NCBI GenBank assembly: GCA_905212215.1 | Contig: CAJMDR010000066.1 | Span: 1 to 8,498 of the forward strand | Origin: an uncultured Porphyromonadaceae bacterium | Lineage (GTDB): Bacteria > Bacteroidota > Bacteroidia > Bacteroidales > Muribaculaceae | Direction of reading: 5' to 3' | Length of the DNA: 8,498 bases | Part shown: in pieces, positions 1 to 6,039 of the stretch | How positions within the stretch are numbered: the first letter of the stretch is position 1 | Layout: each line of letters begins with the position of its first letter | Notes under the pieces: generated by a model | What the model was told of the DNA's origin: nothing | The model's database searches: none | Seen by the model: only the letters and a program-made list of their open reading frames with translations | Translations under genes and position numbers: made by a program

Positions 1-19
1 CCGCTATCTTTTTGGCCAT
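1..19 (-). CDS. Possible 5' end of a further operon gene, cut by the window edge
   Basis: On the minus strand, 12 bases after the mgtE stop codon, an ATG (bases 17-19) opens a frame that reads M-A-K-K-I-A before the window ends. The short gap and Lys-rich beginning are what a co-transcribed downstream gene would look like. Only six codons are visible, and another ATG lies at 22-24 in a different frame, so no product can be named. It may be nothing more than chance. Confidence 0.25.
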
Positions 20-31
20 ATCATTAACTTT

Positions 32-1405
32 TTAGAAGGAGACGTGGAAGACATGGAGCATCCAGGTGGACATGCCGACGTAAATGAGCATACCCACTAT
101 GTCGTTGGTAATCTGTATAAAGGGTCCGGTAGCTCTGGCGGGATCTATCTTGAGGCGTTCGAGCATGAGGGGCACGAAGGTGCCGAACACGGTGGCGAAC
201 ACTACCATCACGAACAATGACGATGACACGGCACCCATCACCGCTTCTTTATCGTGGTTGATTACAATGGATATATATAGCATCACCACACCGGAGATTA
301 CTATGGCGTTGATAAGGGAAATAAGGAACTCGCGTGCTATCTGTCGTCCTGTGTCGCGCAGCGAGAGGCGACCGTTGGCCAGTCCCTGCACCACTATTGC
401 GGAGGCTTGCACTCCCACGTTGCCGCCTGTGCCGCCGATAAGGGGGATGAAGATTGCCAGGGCGGCGACCTTGCTTATCTGTTCCTCGAAGCCGCCGAGT
501 ATAATTGAGTTCACTATTCCGCCGATGATGCCGATGAGGAGCCACGGCAAACGGGCCTTGGTCTGCGCCCAGATGGAGTCGTCGGCGTCAATGTCCGACG
601 ATATGCCGGCAGCCATCTGGTAGTCACGCTCGCTGGCCTCGCGCACCTCGTCCATGACGTCATCGACGGTGACCTGTCCCACAAGGCGCCCTATGTCGTC
701 CACTACCGGCATGGCCACAAGGTCGTATTTCTCGAAGTCTATGGCCACCTCGTCTATGGGCGTATCGGTATGCAGGCTCACCGGGTCGGTCTCCATGACA
801 TGTTTTATCTTGCTCACCGAGGGGTGCGTAAGCATTTTCTTAAGCGGAAGGATGCCCTGAAGGCGCGAGTCGTTGTCCACCACATAGATGTAGTAAATTT
901 CGTCCATCTCCTCAGCCTGGCGGCGCATTTCCCTGATGCAGTCGGGCATGGAGAGGTTCTCGTTCACCACAATCATCTCGGTACCCATGAGGCCGCCGGC
1001 GGTGTCCTCGTCGTATTTCAGCAGATCCACGATGTTTCCGGCCTGCTCCACGTCGTCGATATGCTGTATTACCTCGTCACGCTCCTCCTTGTCGAGTTCC
1101 TGGATAAGGTCTACGGCGTCGTCTGTGTCAAGGAGATCTATGAACTGGCCTATCTCCTTGGGGTCCATACCCTCCAGGAGCTTGCGGCGGTCCTCCTCGT
1201 CGAGTTCCATGAGAACATCGGCCTTCTTCTCCGGATCGGCGATGAGATCGAATACCCATTCCGCCTGATGAAGGTTAAGACTCTGGAACAGTTCGGCGAT
1301 GTCGGCAGGGTGAAGCTCGTTAATCTCCGTGCGTGCCTCCGCTTCAGAATGGTTGTCGATAAGCTCCTCGATGCGTTCTATGTCGTTGTCGGTGAATTCT
1401 TTCAT
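32..1405 (-). CDS. mgtE: MgtE-family magnesium transporter
   Basis: This is an inner-membrane Mg2+ channel/transporter of 457 residues, the usual length for the family. Visible domains in order: an acidic helical MgtE_N domain (about residues 20-125), a tandem CBS pair (about 130-255), a connecting helix, and a transmembrane domain of five predicted helices (about 285-304, 313-341, 358-382, 390-413, 425-450). The pore-region signature IPLIGGTGGNVGVQ (about 320-333) is family-typical. Asp435 in ITNDIVG matches the conserved TM5 aspartate of Thermus thermophilus MgtE (Asp432), which coordinates the ion. In characterised homologues the N and CBS domains bind cytosolic Mg2+ and close the pore; the acidic N-terminus here fits that. 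The ATG overlaps the stop of the upstream HAD gene (ATGA), implying translational coupling. No Mg2+ riboswitch is visible. Identification is firm; the start is well supported by the overlap. Confidence 0.96.
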   Translation of the reverse strand: MKEFTDNDIERIEELIDNHSEAEARTEINELHPADIAELFQSLNLHQAEWVFDLIADPEKKADVLMELDEEDRRKLLEGMDPKEIGQFIDLLDTDDAVDLIQELDKEERDEVIQHIDDVEQAGNIVDLLKYDEDTAGGLMGTEMIVVNENLSMPDCIREMRRQAEEMDEIYYIYVVDNDSRLQGILPLKKMLTHPSVSKIKHVMETDPVSLHTDTPIDEVAIDFEKYDLVAMPVVDDIGRLVGQVTVDDVMDEVREASERDYQMAAGISSDIDADDSIWAQTKARLPWLLIGIIGGIVNSIILGGFEEQISKVAALAIFIPLIGGTGGNVGVQASAIVVQGLANGRLSLRDTGRQIAREFLISLINAIVISGVVMLYISIVINHDKEAVMGAVSSSLFVMVVFATVFGTFVPLMLERLKIDPARATGPFIQITNDIVGMLIYVGMSTWMLHVFHVSF

Positions 1406-1737
1406 TGTGCCGTCGGGGTATTATCGGATTCAGGGAGCAGGCGGCGCCGTATCTCACTCCAGTTGTCGCCTGCGGTGATGGCGCGGTCGTCGATCCATAC
1501 ATCGCCCACTGGCTTTCCCATGAAGAGCTGGTGGTAGCGCACGCCGTGGCGTTTCAGCCAGTCCACGGTCATTTCATATTCCACCCAAGTACGGGCGGAA
1601 TAGATAATAATGGTATTGCCGGCGTCGTAGAGGGCGTTGACGGTCTCTATCGCACCCGGCATAGGTTCTGCCAGACAGCGCGAGAACTGGCGCATTTCCC
1701 GGCATATGGTGCCGTCGAGATCTATTATCACTTGCAT
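1402..1737 (-). CDS. Small capless HAD-superfamily phosphatase (EcbF/BcbF-like)
   Basis: A 111-residue protein with all HAD motifs in order: motif I DLDGT (residues 6-10, nucleophile Asp6 and acid/base Asp8), motif II Ser47 in IIIYSART, motif III Lys75 in GKP, and motif IV acidic pair Asp83-Asp84 in VWIDD. Only about 40 residues separate motifs I and II, leaving no room for a cap domain, so it belongs with small C0-type HADs acting on large or accessible phosphorylated substrates. Length and motif spacing resemble the EcbF/BcbF phosphatases found in capsule gene clusters; this is resemblance, not proof of substrate. The start overlaps the ATP-grasp gene by 10 bases and its stop overlaps the mgtE start, so it is tightly embedded. 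The polar tail after about residue 100 is probably disordered. A nucleotidase or sugar-phosphate phosphatase role is equally possible. Confidence 0.85.
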   Translation of the reverse strand: MQVIIDLDGTICREMRQFSRCLAEPMPGAIETVNALYDAGNTIIIYSARTWVEYEMTVDWLKRHGVRYHQLFMGKPVGDVWIDDRAITAGDNWSEIRRRLLPESDNTPTAQ

Positions 1738-2657
1738 GGCGCGAAGATTATTTCTTGGGTGTAACGGGTCATGAGGGTGCCTGGGGTCCAGCCGTCGAAG
1801 GGTTCCGGCATGTCGCCGAGGGTCTCGGCGGCGAGCATGAGCGGCATACGTGACCCGGCGCCGATGCTGGTGACGACGCCGCCCCCCAGCCTCGGGTTGA
1901 TTTCCATGAGGAGATATTCATCCTGCGGAGTGCGCAGGAACTGAAGGGTTACGGGACCGCGCAGCGCTATGGACTCCAATACCCGGCGGCTCAGCCTCAG
2001 CAAAGCGCCATCGGAAACCGTTACTGAGCGCATGGCCTCCCCTCCGGCAGTCTCAAGTCGTTCGCGGGGTACCACCGAGAGGATTTTGCCATCGCTCCGC
2101 ACATAGCAGTCAACGGTGTATTCGCGGGCATTCTCCACATACTCCTGCACAAGGTATTCCGCCGGGTTCATGTCTTTCGGCACTTCGTTCTCGCAATGCG
2201 CCACCACAATTCCCTTTGAGGCTGACCCTTTGCGGGGCTTGTAGATGCGGGGGAAGACGCCGTTGCCGAGCCGGGGCTGCGGCAGGTTTCTGTCAGCGAA
2301 GACCTTAAAGGCCTCTGTCTTGTCGAACATGGCACGGCACACCTTTACCGGACTTACGGGGATAAAAGTATCGGGGCAGAGAGGCTTCAGCCATGCGCAC
2401 ACCTCCACCGCCGGATCCACGAAGGGAAGCAGAAGGCTCACGTGCCTTTCCTCAATGATGCGCAGCAGGTCCGGAACCAGCTCAGGATCTTTCCAGCGCT
2501 TGCCCTGAATTACCTCACCCACCGCCACGGCGGGCACTCTCCAGTCAAGCTCATAGCTCAGCACCGTGGCCTGGTGTCCGAGGCTGCGGAAGGCTTCTAT
2601 GAGATGACGGGCCAGCGAAACCCGCTTAGCGCCTCCGAGCATCATTATCGTCTTCAT
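1728..2657 (-). CDS. ATP-grasp domain protein (carbamoyl-phosphate-synthase-like ligase)
   Basis: A 309-residue stand-alone ATP-grasp enzyme. Residues 1-105 form a pre-ATP-grasp Rossmann-like half beginning IMMLGGAKR. Residues about 110-290 are the ATP-grasp fold. Visible signatures are the Asp112-Lys113 pair, the ATP-binding lysines and glycine loop in IYKPRKGSASKGIVV (138-152), the adenine-contacting VQEYV (170-174), and the Mg2+-binding Glu252 and Asn254 in LLMEINPRLGGG with Arg256. It therefore probably forms an acyl-phosphate and couples it to an amine or other nucleophile. The substrate cannot be read from the sequence. Similar CarB-like single-domain proteins occur near surface-polysaccharide genes. 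The neighbouring HAD gene begins inside its last codons, which argues that the two act on the same or linked metabolites (inference). The ATG start follows a 49-base gap with no clear promoter. Confidence 0.85.
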   Translation of the reverse strand: MKTIMMLGGAKRVSLARHLIEAFRSLGHQATVLSYELDWRVPAVAVGEVIQGKRWKDPELVPDLLRIIEERHVSLLLPFVDPAVEVCAWLKPLCPDTFIPVSPVKVCRAMFDKTEAFKVFADRNLPQPRLGNGVFPRIYKPRKGSASKGIVVAHCENEVPKDMNPAEYLVQEYVENAREYTVDCYVRSDGKILSVVPRERLETAGGEAMRSVTVSDGALLRLSRRVLESIALRGPVTLQFLRTPQDEYLLMEINPRLGGGVVTSIGAGSRMPLMLAAETLGDMPEPFDGWTPGTLMTRYTQEIIFAPCK

Positions 2658-2706
2658 GGTCTGTATTTTTTGCGGAATAACTCAGTGTTTATGGTGTATG
2701 ATAATA

Positions 2707-4251
2707 TCAGTTTCTGCGCTGTATCAGCTTATGTAGCAACCGCGAGGCGACGGGTACATTCTCGTTATAGCAGATCACTCCGGCATATACCAGCAGCAAC
2801 AGGGTGCGGGTAAGGTATGTCAGCCAGAGATGGTCGGGGAATGCACATATCCACTCTCCGGTAATCCAGAGGGCGGCTGCCAGCAGGGTGTAGAGTCCCA
2901 TGAGGCGCAGCGGATATGCTATGGGATAGTAGCGCCGGCCTATGATGTAGCTTAGCAGCATCACGGCGCCGTAGCTGATGAAGGCGCCCCATGCCGACCC
3001 CATGTAGCCGTCGGGAATACCTATGGCGGGTACCAGCCATAGGTTGAGGACAAGCATCAGCGCGAAACAGAAGAGCGAGAAATACATTCCCCACACGGTG
3101 CGGTCGGTGAGTTTGTACCAGAGCGAGAGGTTGAAGAAGACTCCGAAGAAAAGCTCCGCCATCATCATTACCGGCACCACTCTCAGTCCCTGCCAGTAGG
3201 CGGGCGCCACGAAGTGTTTCAGCACCGGAAGGTAGAACATCACCGCCAGGAATATGGCGAGTCCGAAGAGCACGAAGAACTTCATGGCATCGGCGTATGC
3301 CTGCCGTTTGTCTTCCCCGGCGCCTCTTGCCTGGGCAAAGATGAAAGGCTCGTAGGCATAGCGGAAGGCCTGGGTGAACATCACCATCACTATGGCGATT
3401 TTTATGTTCGCGCCGTAGATGCCCACCATTGAGCGGGCACCCTCGGGGTCATCGGGAAAGAGATAGGGAATTATAATCTGGCCCATGTTCTGCGACGCTA
3501 TTCCCGCTACGCCCAGGATTAGCAAAGGCCATGAATAGTTCAGCATCTTCTTCAGCAACGGAAAGGAGAAGCTATAATGGCGGCGCAGGAAGAAGGGCGC
3601 CAGCATCAGCAGCACGCAGAGCGTGGAGAAGATATTCGCAACAAATATCCATCCTATGCCGAATGCCTCGCCGCCGCAAGGTGCGTAGAACCAGTCTATG
3701 GCGCCGGGCAGATGCCGTTCAAGCCAGGGGCAGCAGAGAAGGAAGAATATGTTCAGGCCTATGTTTATGCCCACGTTAGCCATCTTTATCCCGGCAAAGC
3801 GAAATGCCTTCTTGCGGTAACGCAGATAGGCAAAGGGTATGTTCGAGAAGGCGTCGAGCGCCACGGTAACGCCCAACAGCCACACATACAGCCTGTGTCC
3901 CGGAAGCAGGAGCAGCCGGCTGACAGGGGTTATGAACAGGGTGAGGAGCACCATGAACAGCAACGAGGTGGCGCCCACACTTATCATCGAGGTGGTGTAG
4001 ACCCCCTCCGGACCGCCCGCCACGTGATTGTCGTCGCGGTTGGCGAAGCGGAAGAATCCGGTCTCCATGCCGTAGTTGAGAATCACCAGCAGCACGGCCA
4101 TGTATGAGTAGAGATAGCTCACTATGCCGTAATCCTGCGTGGGGAAGAGGTATACATACAGCGGCACGAGGAGCCAGTTCAGGAACCGGCCCACTATGGA
4201 GCTGAGGCCGTAGATGGCCGTTTCTTTGGCAAGGCTGCCTATTGCTGACAC
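2707..4251 (-). CDS. Polysaccharide flippase / oligosaccharide exporter (MOP superfamily, Wzx-like)
   Basis: A 514-residue, very hydrophobic inner-membrane protein with about 12-14 predicted helices, beginning SLAKETAIYGLSSIVGRFLN, the typical opening of Wzx/MurJ-like MOP flippases. A polar loop near residues 70-85 (NRDDNHVAGGPEG), the mid-protein AFRYAYEPFIFAQA motif (about 295-308) and a basic C-terminus fit the family. Such proteins flip undecaprenol-linked glycans across the membrane; the glycan here is unknown. The start is an uncommon GTG (4249-4251). An in-frame TAA only a few codons upstream, and no in-frame ATG until about residue 51, force this choice. It lies 63 bases downstream of ruvB (excluding its stop) with no visible terminator between. 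To my knowledge, ruvB followed by a flippase of this type is a recurring arrangement in Bacteroidales. A lipid II flippase role cannot be excluded but is less likely. Confidence 0.88.
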   Translation of the reverse strand: MSAIGSLAKETAIYGLSSIVGRFLNWLLVPLYVYLFPTQDYGIVSYLYSYMAVLLVILNYGMETGFFRFANRDDNHVAGGPEGVYTTSMISVGATSLLFMVLLTLFITPVSRLLLLPGHRLYVWLLGVTVALDAFSNIPFAYLRYRKKAFRFAGIKMANVGINIGLNIFFLLCCPWLERHLPGAIDWFYAPCGGEAFGIGWIFVANIFSTLCVLLMLAPFFLRRHYSFSFPLLKKMLNYSWPLLILGVAGIASQNMGQIIIPYLFPDDPEGARSMVGIYGANIKIAIVMVMFTQAFRYAYEPFIFAQARGAGEDKRQAYADAMKFFVLFGLAIFLAVMFYLPVLKHFVAPAYWQGLRVVPVMMMAELFFGVFFNLSLWYKLTDRTVWGMYFSLFCFALMLVLNLWLVPAIGIPDGYMGSAWGAFISYGAVMLLSYIIGRRYYPIAYPLRLMGLYTLLAAALWITGEWICAFPDHLWLTYLTRTLLLLVYAGVICYNENVPVASRLLHKLIQRRN

Positions 4252-4259
4252 TTTTGCGG

Positions 4260-4302
4260 TTAAGGGTTAAGGAGTTTAAGGTTTTTTAAAGAGTTTAAGA
4301 GG
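4260..4302. repeat. Degenerate 9-bp-period TTAA repeat in ruvB-flippase spacer
   Basis: The spacer carries five TTAA cores at 4260, 4267, 4276, 4286 and 4295, spacings 7, 9, 10 and 9. The best-preserved unit, GAGTTTAAG, appears twice (4272-4280 and 4291-4299). No hairpin terminator is present, so it is probably transcribed through. Similar iterated TTAAACTCC-type spacers are, as I recall, common in Bacteroidales genomes; their function is unknown. Confidence 0.6.
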
Positions 4303-4314
4303 TGAGAGGCAATG

Positions 4315-5343
4315 CTAAAGGTCAAAGAGGGAGTCTGTGGTCGAAGGTCGTTTTCTTCCCAGGTGACGCCATGCCAGGTCGGTGGTCTCGCGGCCTCGCG
4401 GAGTGCGCTTCAGGAAGCCCTCTTTTATCAGGAAAGGTTCGTAGACTTCCTCCAGGGTGCCGGGATCCTCGCCCAAGGCAGTGGCGATTGTGGTGAGTCC
4501 TACCGGACCGCCGTTGAACTTGTCTATGACGGCAGTGAGGATGCGGTTGTCGATTTCGTCCAGGCCGTACTGGTCTATGTTCAGCGCCTCGAGGGCGAAA
4601 CGTGCTATGGGAAGGTCTATGTCGCCGTTTCCTTTCACCATGGCGAAGTCACGCCCACGCCTCAGCAGGGAGTTCGCCACACGCGGCGTGCCGCGGCTGC
4701 GCAATGCTATCTCCCTTGCGGCCTCGTCGCTGCACTCCACCTTCAGCAATCGTGCCGACCTCAGCACTATGCCTTGCAGCGTGTCGTGGTCGTAGTATTC
4801 CAGATGACAGTTGATTCCGAAACGAGCCCGGAGAGGAGCCGTGAGGAGTCCTGAGCGGGTGGTGGCACCCACCAAGGTGAAGGGCGACAGGCTGAGCTGC
4901 ACGGACTTCGCGCCGGGACCCTTGTCGAGCAGGATGTCTATGCGATAGTCTTCCATGGCGGAATAGAGATATTCCTCCACAACTGGGTGCAGACGGTGAA
5001 TCTCGTCGATGAACAGCACATCGTGCGGTTCCAGACTCATCAGTATCCCGGCGAGGTCGCCCGGTTTGTCGAGCACAGGACCGGAGGTTACCTTGAATCC
5101 CACGCCGAGTTCATTGGCCACAATGTTGCTGAGGGTAGTCTTTCCCAGACCGGGAGGACCGTGGAGGAGCGTATGGTCGAGCGGTTCGCCACGGCGTTTC
5201 GCCGCCTCGACGAACACCTGGAGATTCGCCACCATTTTTTCCTGTCCGGCGAAATCGTCGAATCGGAGAGGGCGCAATGCCTTCTCGAAATCGGTGTCGC
5301 GCCGATGGTCGCGGATGTCAAAGTCGTTGGTTTCGGGAATCAT
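4315..5343 (-). CDS. ruvB: Holliday junction branch migration DNA helicase RuvB
   Basis: This 342-residue AAA+ ATPase is the motor of the RuvABC complex: hexameric rings pull DNA through the RuvA-bound Holliday junction during recombinational repair. Seen in order: the N-terminal RuvB opening [12 protein letters not shown] (23-34), Walker A GPPGLGKT (62-69), Walker B VLFIDEI (109-115), sensor 1 region VGATTRSG (158-165), arginine-finger region APLRARFG (169-176, Arg174), sensor 2 [13 protein letters not shown] (217-229), and the C-terminal winged helix ending with the TPRGR motif (314-318). All catalytic residues are intact and length is standard. The ATG is the first in frame after a candidate -7 element. 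It heads the minus-strand gene run and is transcribed away from the secreted-protein genes. ruvA and ruvC are not in the window. Confidence 0.98.
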   Translation of the reverse strand: MIPETNDFDIRDHRRDTDFEKALRPLRFDDFAGQEKMVANLQVFVEAAKRRGEPLDHTLLHGPPGLGKTTLSNIVANELGVGFKVTSGPVLDKPGDLAGILMSLEPHDVLFIDEIHRLHPVVEEYLYSAMEDYRIDILLDKGPGAKSVQLSLSPFTLVGATTRSGLLTAPLRARFGINCHLEYYDHDTLQGIVLRSARLLKVECSDEAAREIALRSRGTPRVANSLLRRGRDFAMVKGNGDIDLPIARFALEALNIDQYGLDEIDNRILTAVIDKFNGGPVGLTTIATALGEDPGTLEEVYEPFLIKEGFLKRTPRGRETTDLAWRHLGRKRPSTTDSLFDL

Positions 5344-5354
5344 AGTCTAAAATG

Positions 5355-5391
5355 CAAAATTAATAATTATTTTTGAATTATGGGAATCCCA
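5355..5391 (-). promoter_or_regulatory. Candidate ruvB promoter (-7 element) with upstream palindrome
   Basis: Read on the minus strand, 5362-5355 is TAATTTTG, an exact match to the Bacteroidetes -7 consensus TAnnTTTG, only 11 bases before the ruvB ATG. It would give a very short leader. A clear TTTG -33 box is missing. In its place lies an 11-base palindrome, TGGGA-A-TCCCA (5381-5391), which could be an operator or chance. The element's flanks resemble those of the promoter at 5887-5894. Moderate support only. Confidence 0.4.
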
Positions 5392-5411
5392 GCCGGGAGA
5401 AGAATTGGAGC

Positions 5412-5456
5412 ACTATGAGTACTGGGAGTACTATGAGAGCTATGAGTACTATGAGG
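5412..5456. repeat. 9-bp tandem repeat, five units (consensus ACTATGAGT)
   Basis: Five back-to-back 9-base units start at 5412, 5421, 5430, 5439 and 5448. Units 1, 3 and 5 share ACTATGAG; unit 2 has ACTGGGAG, unit 4 has GCTATGAG. Register is perfect over 45 bases. The array sits in the divergent region between ruvB and the leader cassettes, about 50 bases upstream of the first cassette promoter. It may vary in copy number by slippage. No coding role is apparent. Confidence 0.85.
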
Positions 5457-5466
5457 GGAGGGGTGA

Positions 5467-5486
5467 GAGGACTGAGGAGGACTGAG
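5467..5486. repeat. 10-bp direct repeat, two exact units (GAGGACTGAG)
   Basis: Two exact adjacent copies of GAGGACTGAG (5467-5476 and 5477-5486) are followed by a partial AACTGA. The strongly purine-rich strand bias continues that of the 9-bp array just upstream, so the two may have a common origin by slippage. Confidence 0.75.
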
Positions 5487-5489
5487 AAC

Positions 5490-5805
5490 TGATTATTTTT
5501 TTAGGTTTTCTGTTGTGTTGGGGAAATTAATTAATTTTACATCCTGGAAACTGCAAGCAAAATTTATGTCTTGAATTTCCAAAAACAGAATTAATCTTAA
5601 CACCAAATTCATTCTAATGAAAAATTTATTAGCCGGACTATTCATCATCTCCGGTTTTCTCGCAACCAACGCACAGGTAGAGCTTCTGCCTATGCCTACG
5701 CCGGAGGCGCATCCAGCCACGGCGGTCTACACTCCCAATGCGGCTCCCTCGCAAAGCCGCAAAGCGCCACGCGGCGCAGCTCCCGCCTCCCTCGTAGGCA
5801 AGAAG
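5490..5805 (+). repeat. Leader cassette, copy 1 (promoter + 5' leader + signal peptide + N-terminus)
   Basis: This block aligns with 5843-6234. Similarity begins at a T-rich run (TTATTTTTTT), continues through the promoter region (GGGAAATT..AATTAATTTT, then CTGGAAACT), a TCTTG-containing leader and the coding sequence, and stops after the two lysine codons of LVGKK. Copy 1 has one simple leader unit, where copy 2 has an expanded one. Outside these edges I see no similarity, so the cassette has sharp ends, and only about 37 bases separate the copies. Confidence 0.85.
5507..5539 (+). promoter_or_regulatory. Degenerate promoter of cassette copy 1
   Basis: The position equivalent to the copy-2 promoter carries TAATTTTA (5532-5539), one mismatch from TAnnTTTG, and TTTC instead of TTTG at 5507-5510 with a 21-base spacer. 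If active it should be weaker than copy 2. The AT-rich flanks are conserved between the copies. Distance to the ATG at 5617 is about 75 bases. Confidence 0.4.
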
Positions 5806-5808
5806 TAA
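5617..5808 (+). CDS. Short secreted peptide, truncated paralogue of the downstream LRR protein's N-terminus
   Basis: A 63-residue ORF: a signal peptide (about residues 1-19, ending TNA before Gln20) and a 44-residue Pro/Ala/Ser-rich mature segment. That segment matches residues 22-65 of the 707-residue LRR protein at 40 of 44 positions. It stops (TAA) exactly after LVGKK, where the long protein continues YVSFYG. Codon comparison over the 44 residues gives 13 synonymous and 4 non-synonymous differences, so the reading frame was under constraint for much of the time since duplication. Start ATG aligns with that of the long protein; no Shine-Dalgarno is present, as usual in Bacteroidetes. It is either a decaying remnant cut off recently or a genuine small exported peptide. 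No catalytic domain is visible. Frame-shifted readings past the stop do not recover the paralogue. Confidence 0.6.
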   Translation: MKNLLAGLFIISGFLATNAQVELLPMPTPEAHPATAVYTPNAAPSQSRKAPRGAAPASLVGKK

Positions 5809-5861
5809 TGGTATCTCAACGTAGGGCTAAAAGGGTCGGGTGTGAATTATTTTTTCAGATT

Positions 5862-5894
5862 TTTGTCGTTTATTGGGAAATTTAATTAATTTTG
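5862..5894 (+). promoter_or_regulatory. Bacteroidetes-type promoter of the LRR protein gene
   Basis: TTTG at 5862-5865 and TAATTTTG at 5887-5894 are separated by 21 bases, agreeing with the TTTG / TAnnTTTG consensus used by the Bacteroidetes primary sigma factor. Transcription would begin near 5900, leaving a leader of about 140 bases before the ATG at 6040, most of it made of repeat units. Confidence 0.65.
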
Positions 5895-5923
5895 CATTCT
5901 GGAAACTTAAAGCAGAATTCAGG

Positions 5924-6016
5924 TCTTGTTCTCAGGATCGTAATTAATCTTGTTTAAAAAACTGGAATGAATCTTGTTTTCAGAATCGTAATCTTGTTTT
6001 TCAGGACTGGAATGAA
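5924..6016 (+). repeat. Four-unit A-B-A'-B' repeat in the 5' leader
   Basis: Four units each begin with TCTTGTT, at 5924, 5948, 5972 and 5992 (lengths 24, 24, 20 and 25). Units 1 and 3 end in a CAG(G/A)ATCGTAA-type sequence; units 2 and 4 end in ACTGGAATGAA. The array is thus a duplicated dimer of about 45-48 bases. Copy 1 of the cassette has only a single related TCTTG unit. It lies wholly in the predicted untranslated leader. Confidence 0.8.
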
Positions 6017-6039
6017 GTTAACACTCTAATTCAATCTAT

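Noticed and set aside
84..623. Plus-strand ORF of 179 residues opposite the MgtE membrane domain
   Set aside because: Low-complexity Ser/Thr/Ile/Arg-rich shadow with no family features.
770..1537. Plus-strand ORF of 255 residues opposite mgtE
   Set aside because: It is antisense to a clearly identified gene, spans the mgtE/HAD junction, and shows no recognisable domain. Its length reflects the codon bias of the real gene.
3577..4107. Plus-strand ORF of 176 residues opposite the flippase
   Set aside because: His/Glu/Gln-rich shadow of a membrane-protein gene on the other strand; no domain.
5493..5720. Minus-strand ORF of 75 residues across cassette copy 1
   Set aside because: It runs antisense to the signal-peptide frame and across the promoter region. 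The equivalent ORF is not kept in copy 2, whereas the plus-strand frame is conserved.
5800..5830. Idea that a single frameshift truncated copy 1 and the rest of the gene follows
   Set aside because: Removing one base after the lysine codons gives only a few residues before another stop, and DNA similarity to copy 2 stops here; the body of the gene is absent.
5807..5884. 25-codon ORF whose ATG overlaps the TAA of the 63-residue gene (TAATG)
   Set aside because: The stop-start overlap looks like coupling, but the frame runs through the copy-2 promoter, ends at once after it and has no similarity to the paralogue's continuation.
5924..6016. CRISPR-like array
   Set aside because: Units are contiguous and 20-25 bases long with no unique spacers, and no cas genes are nearby.
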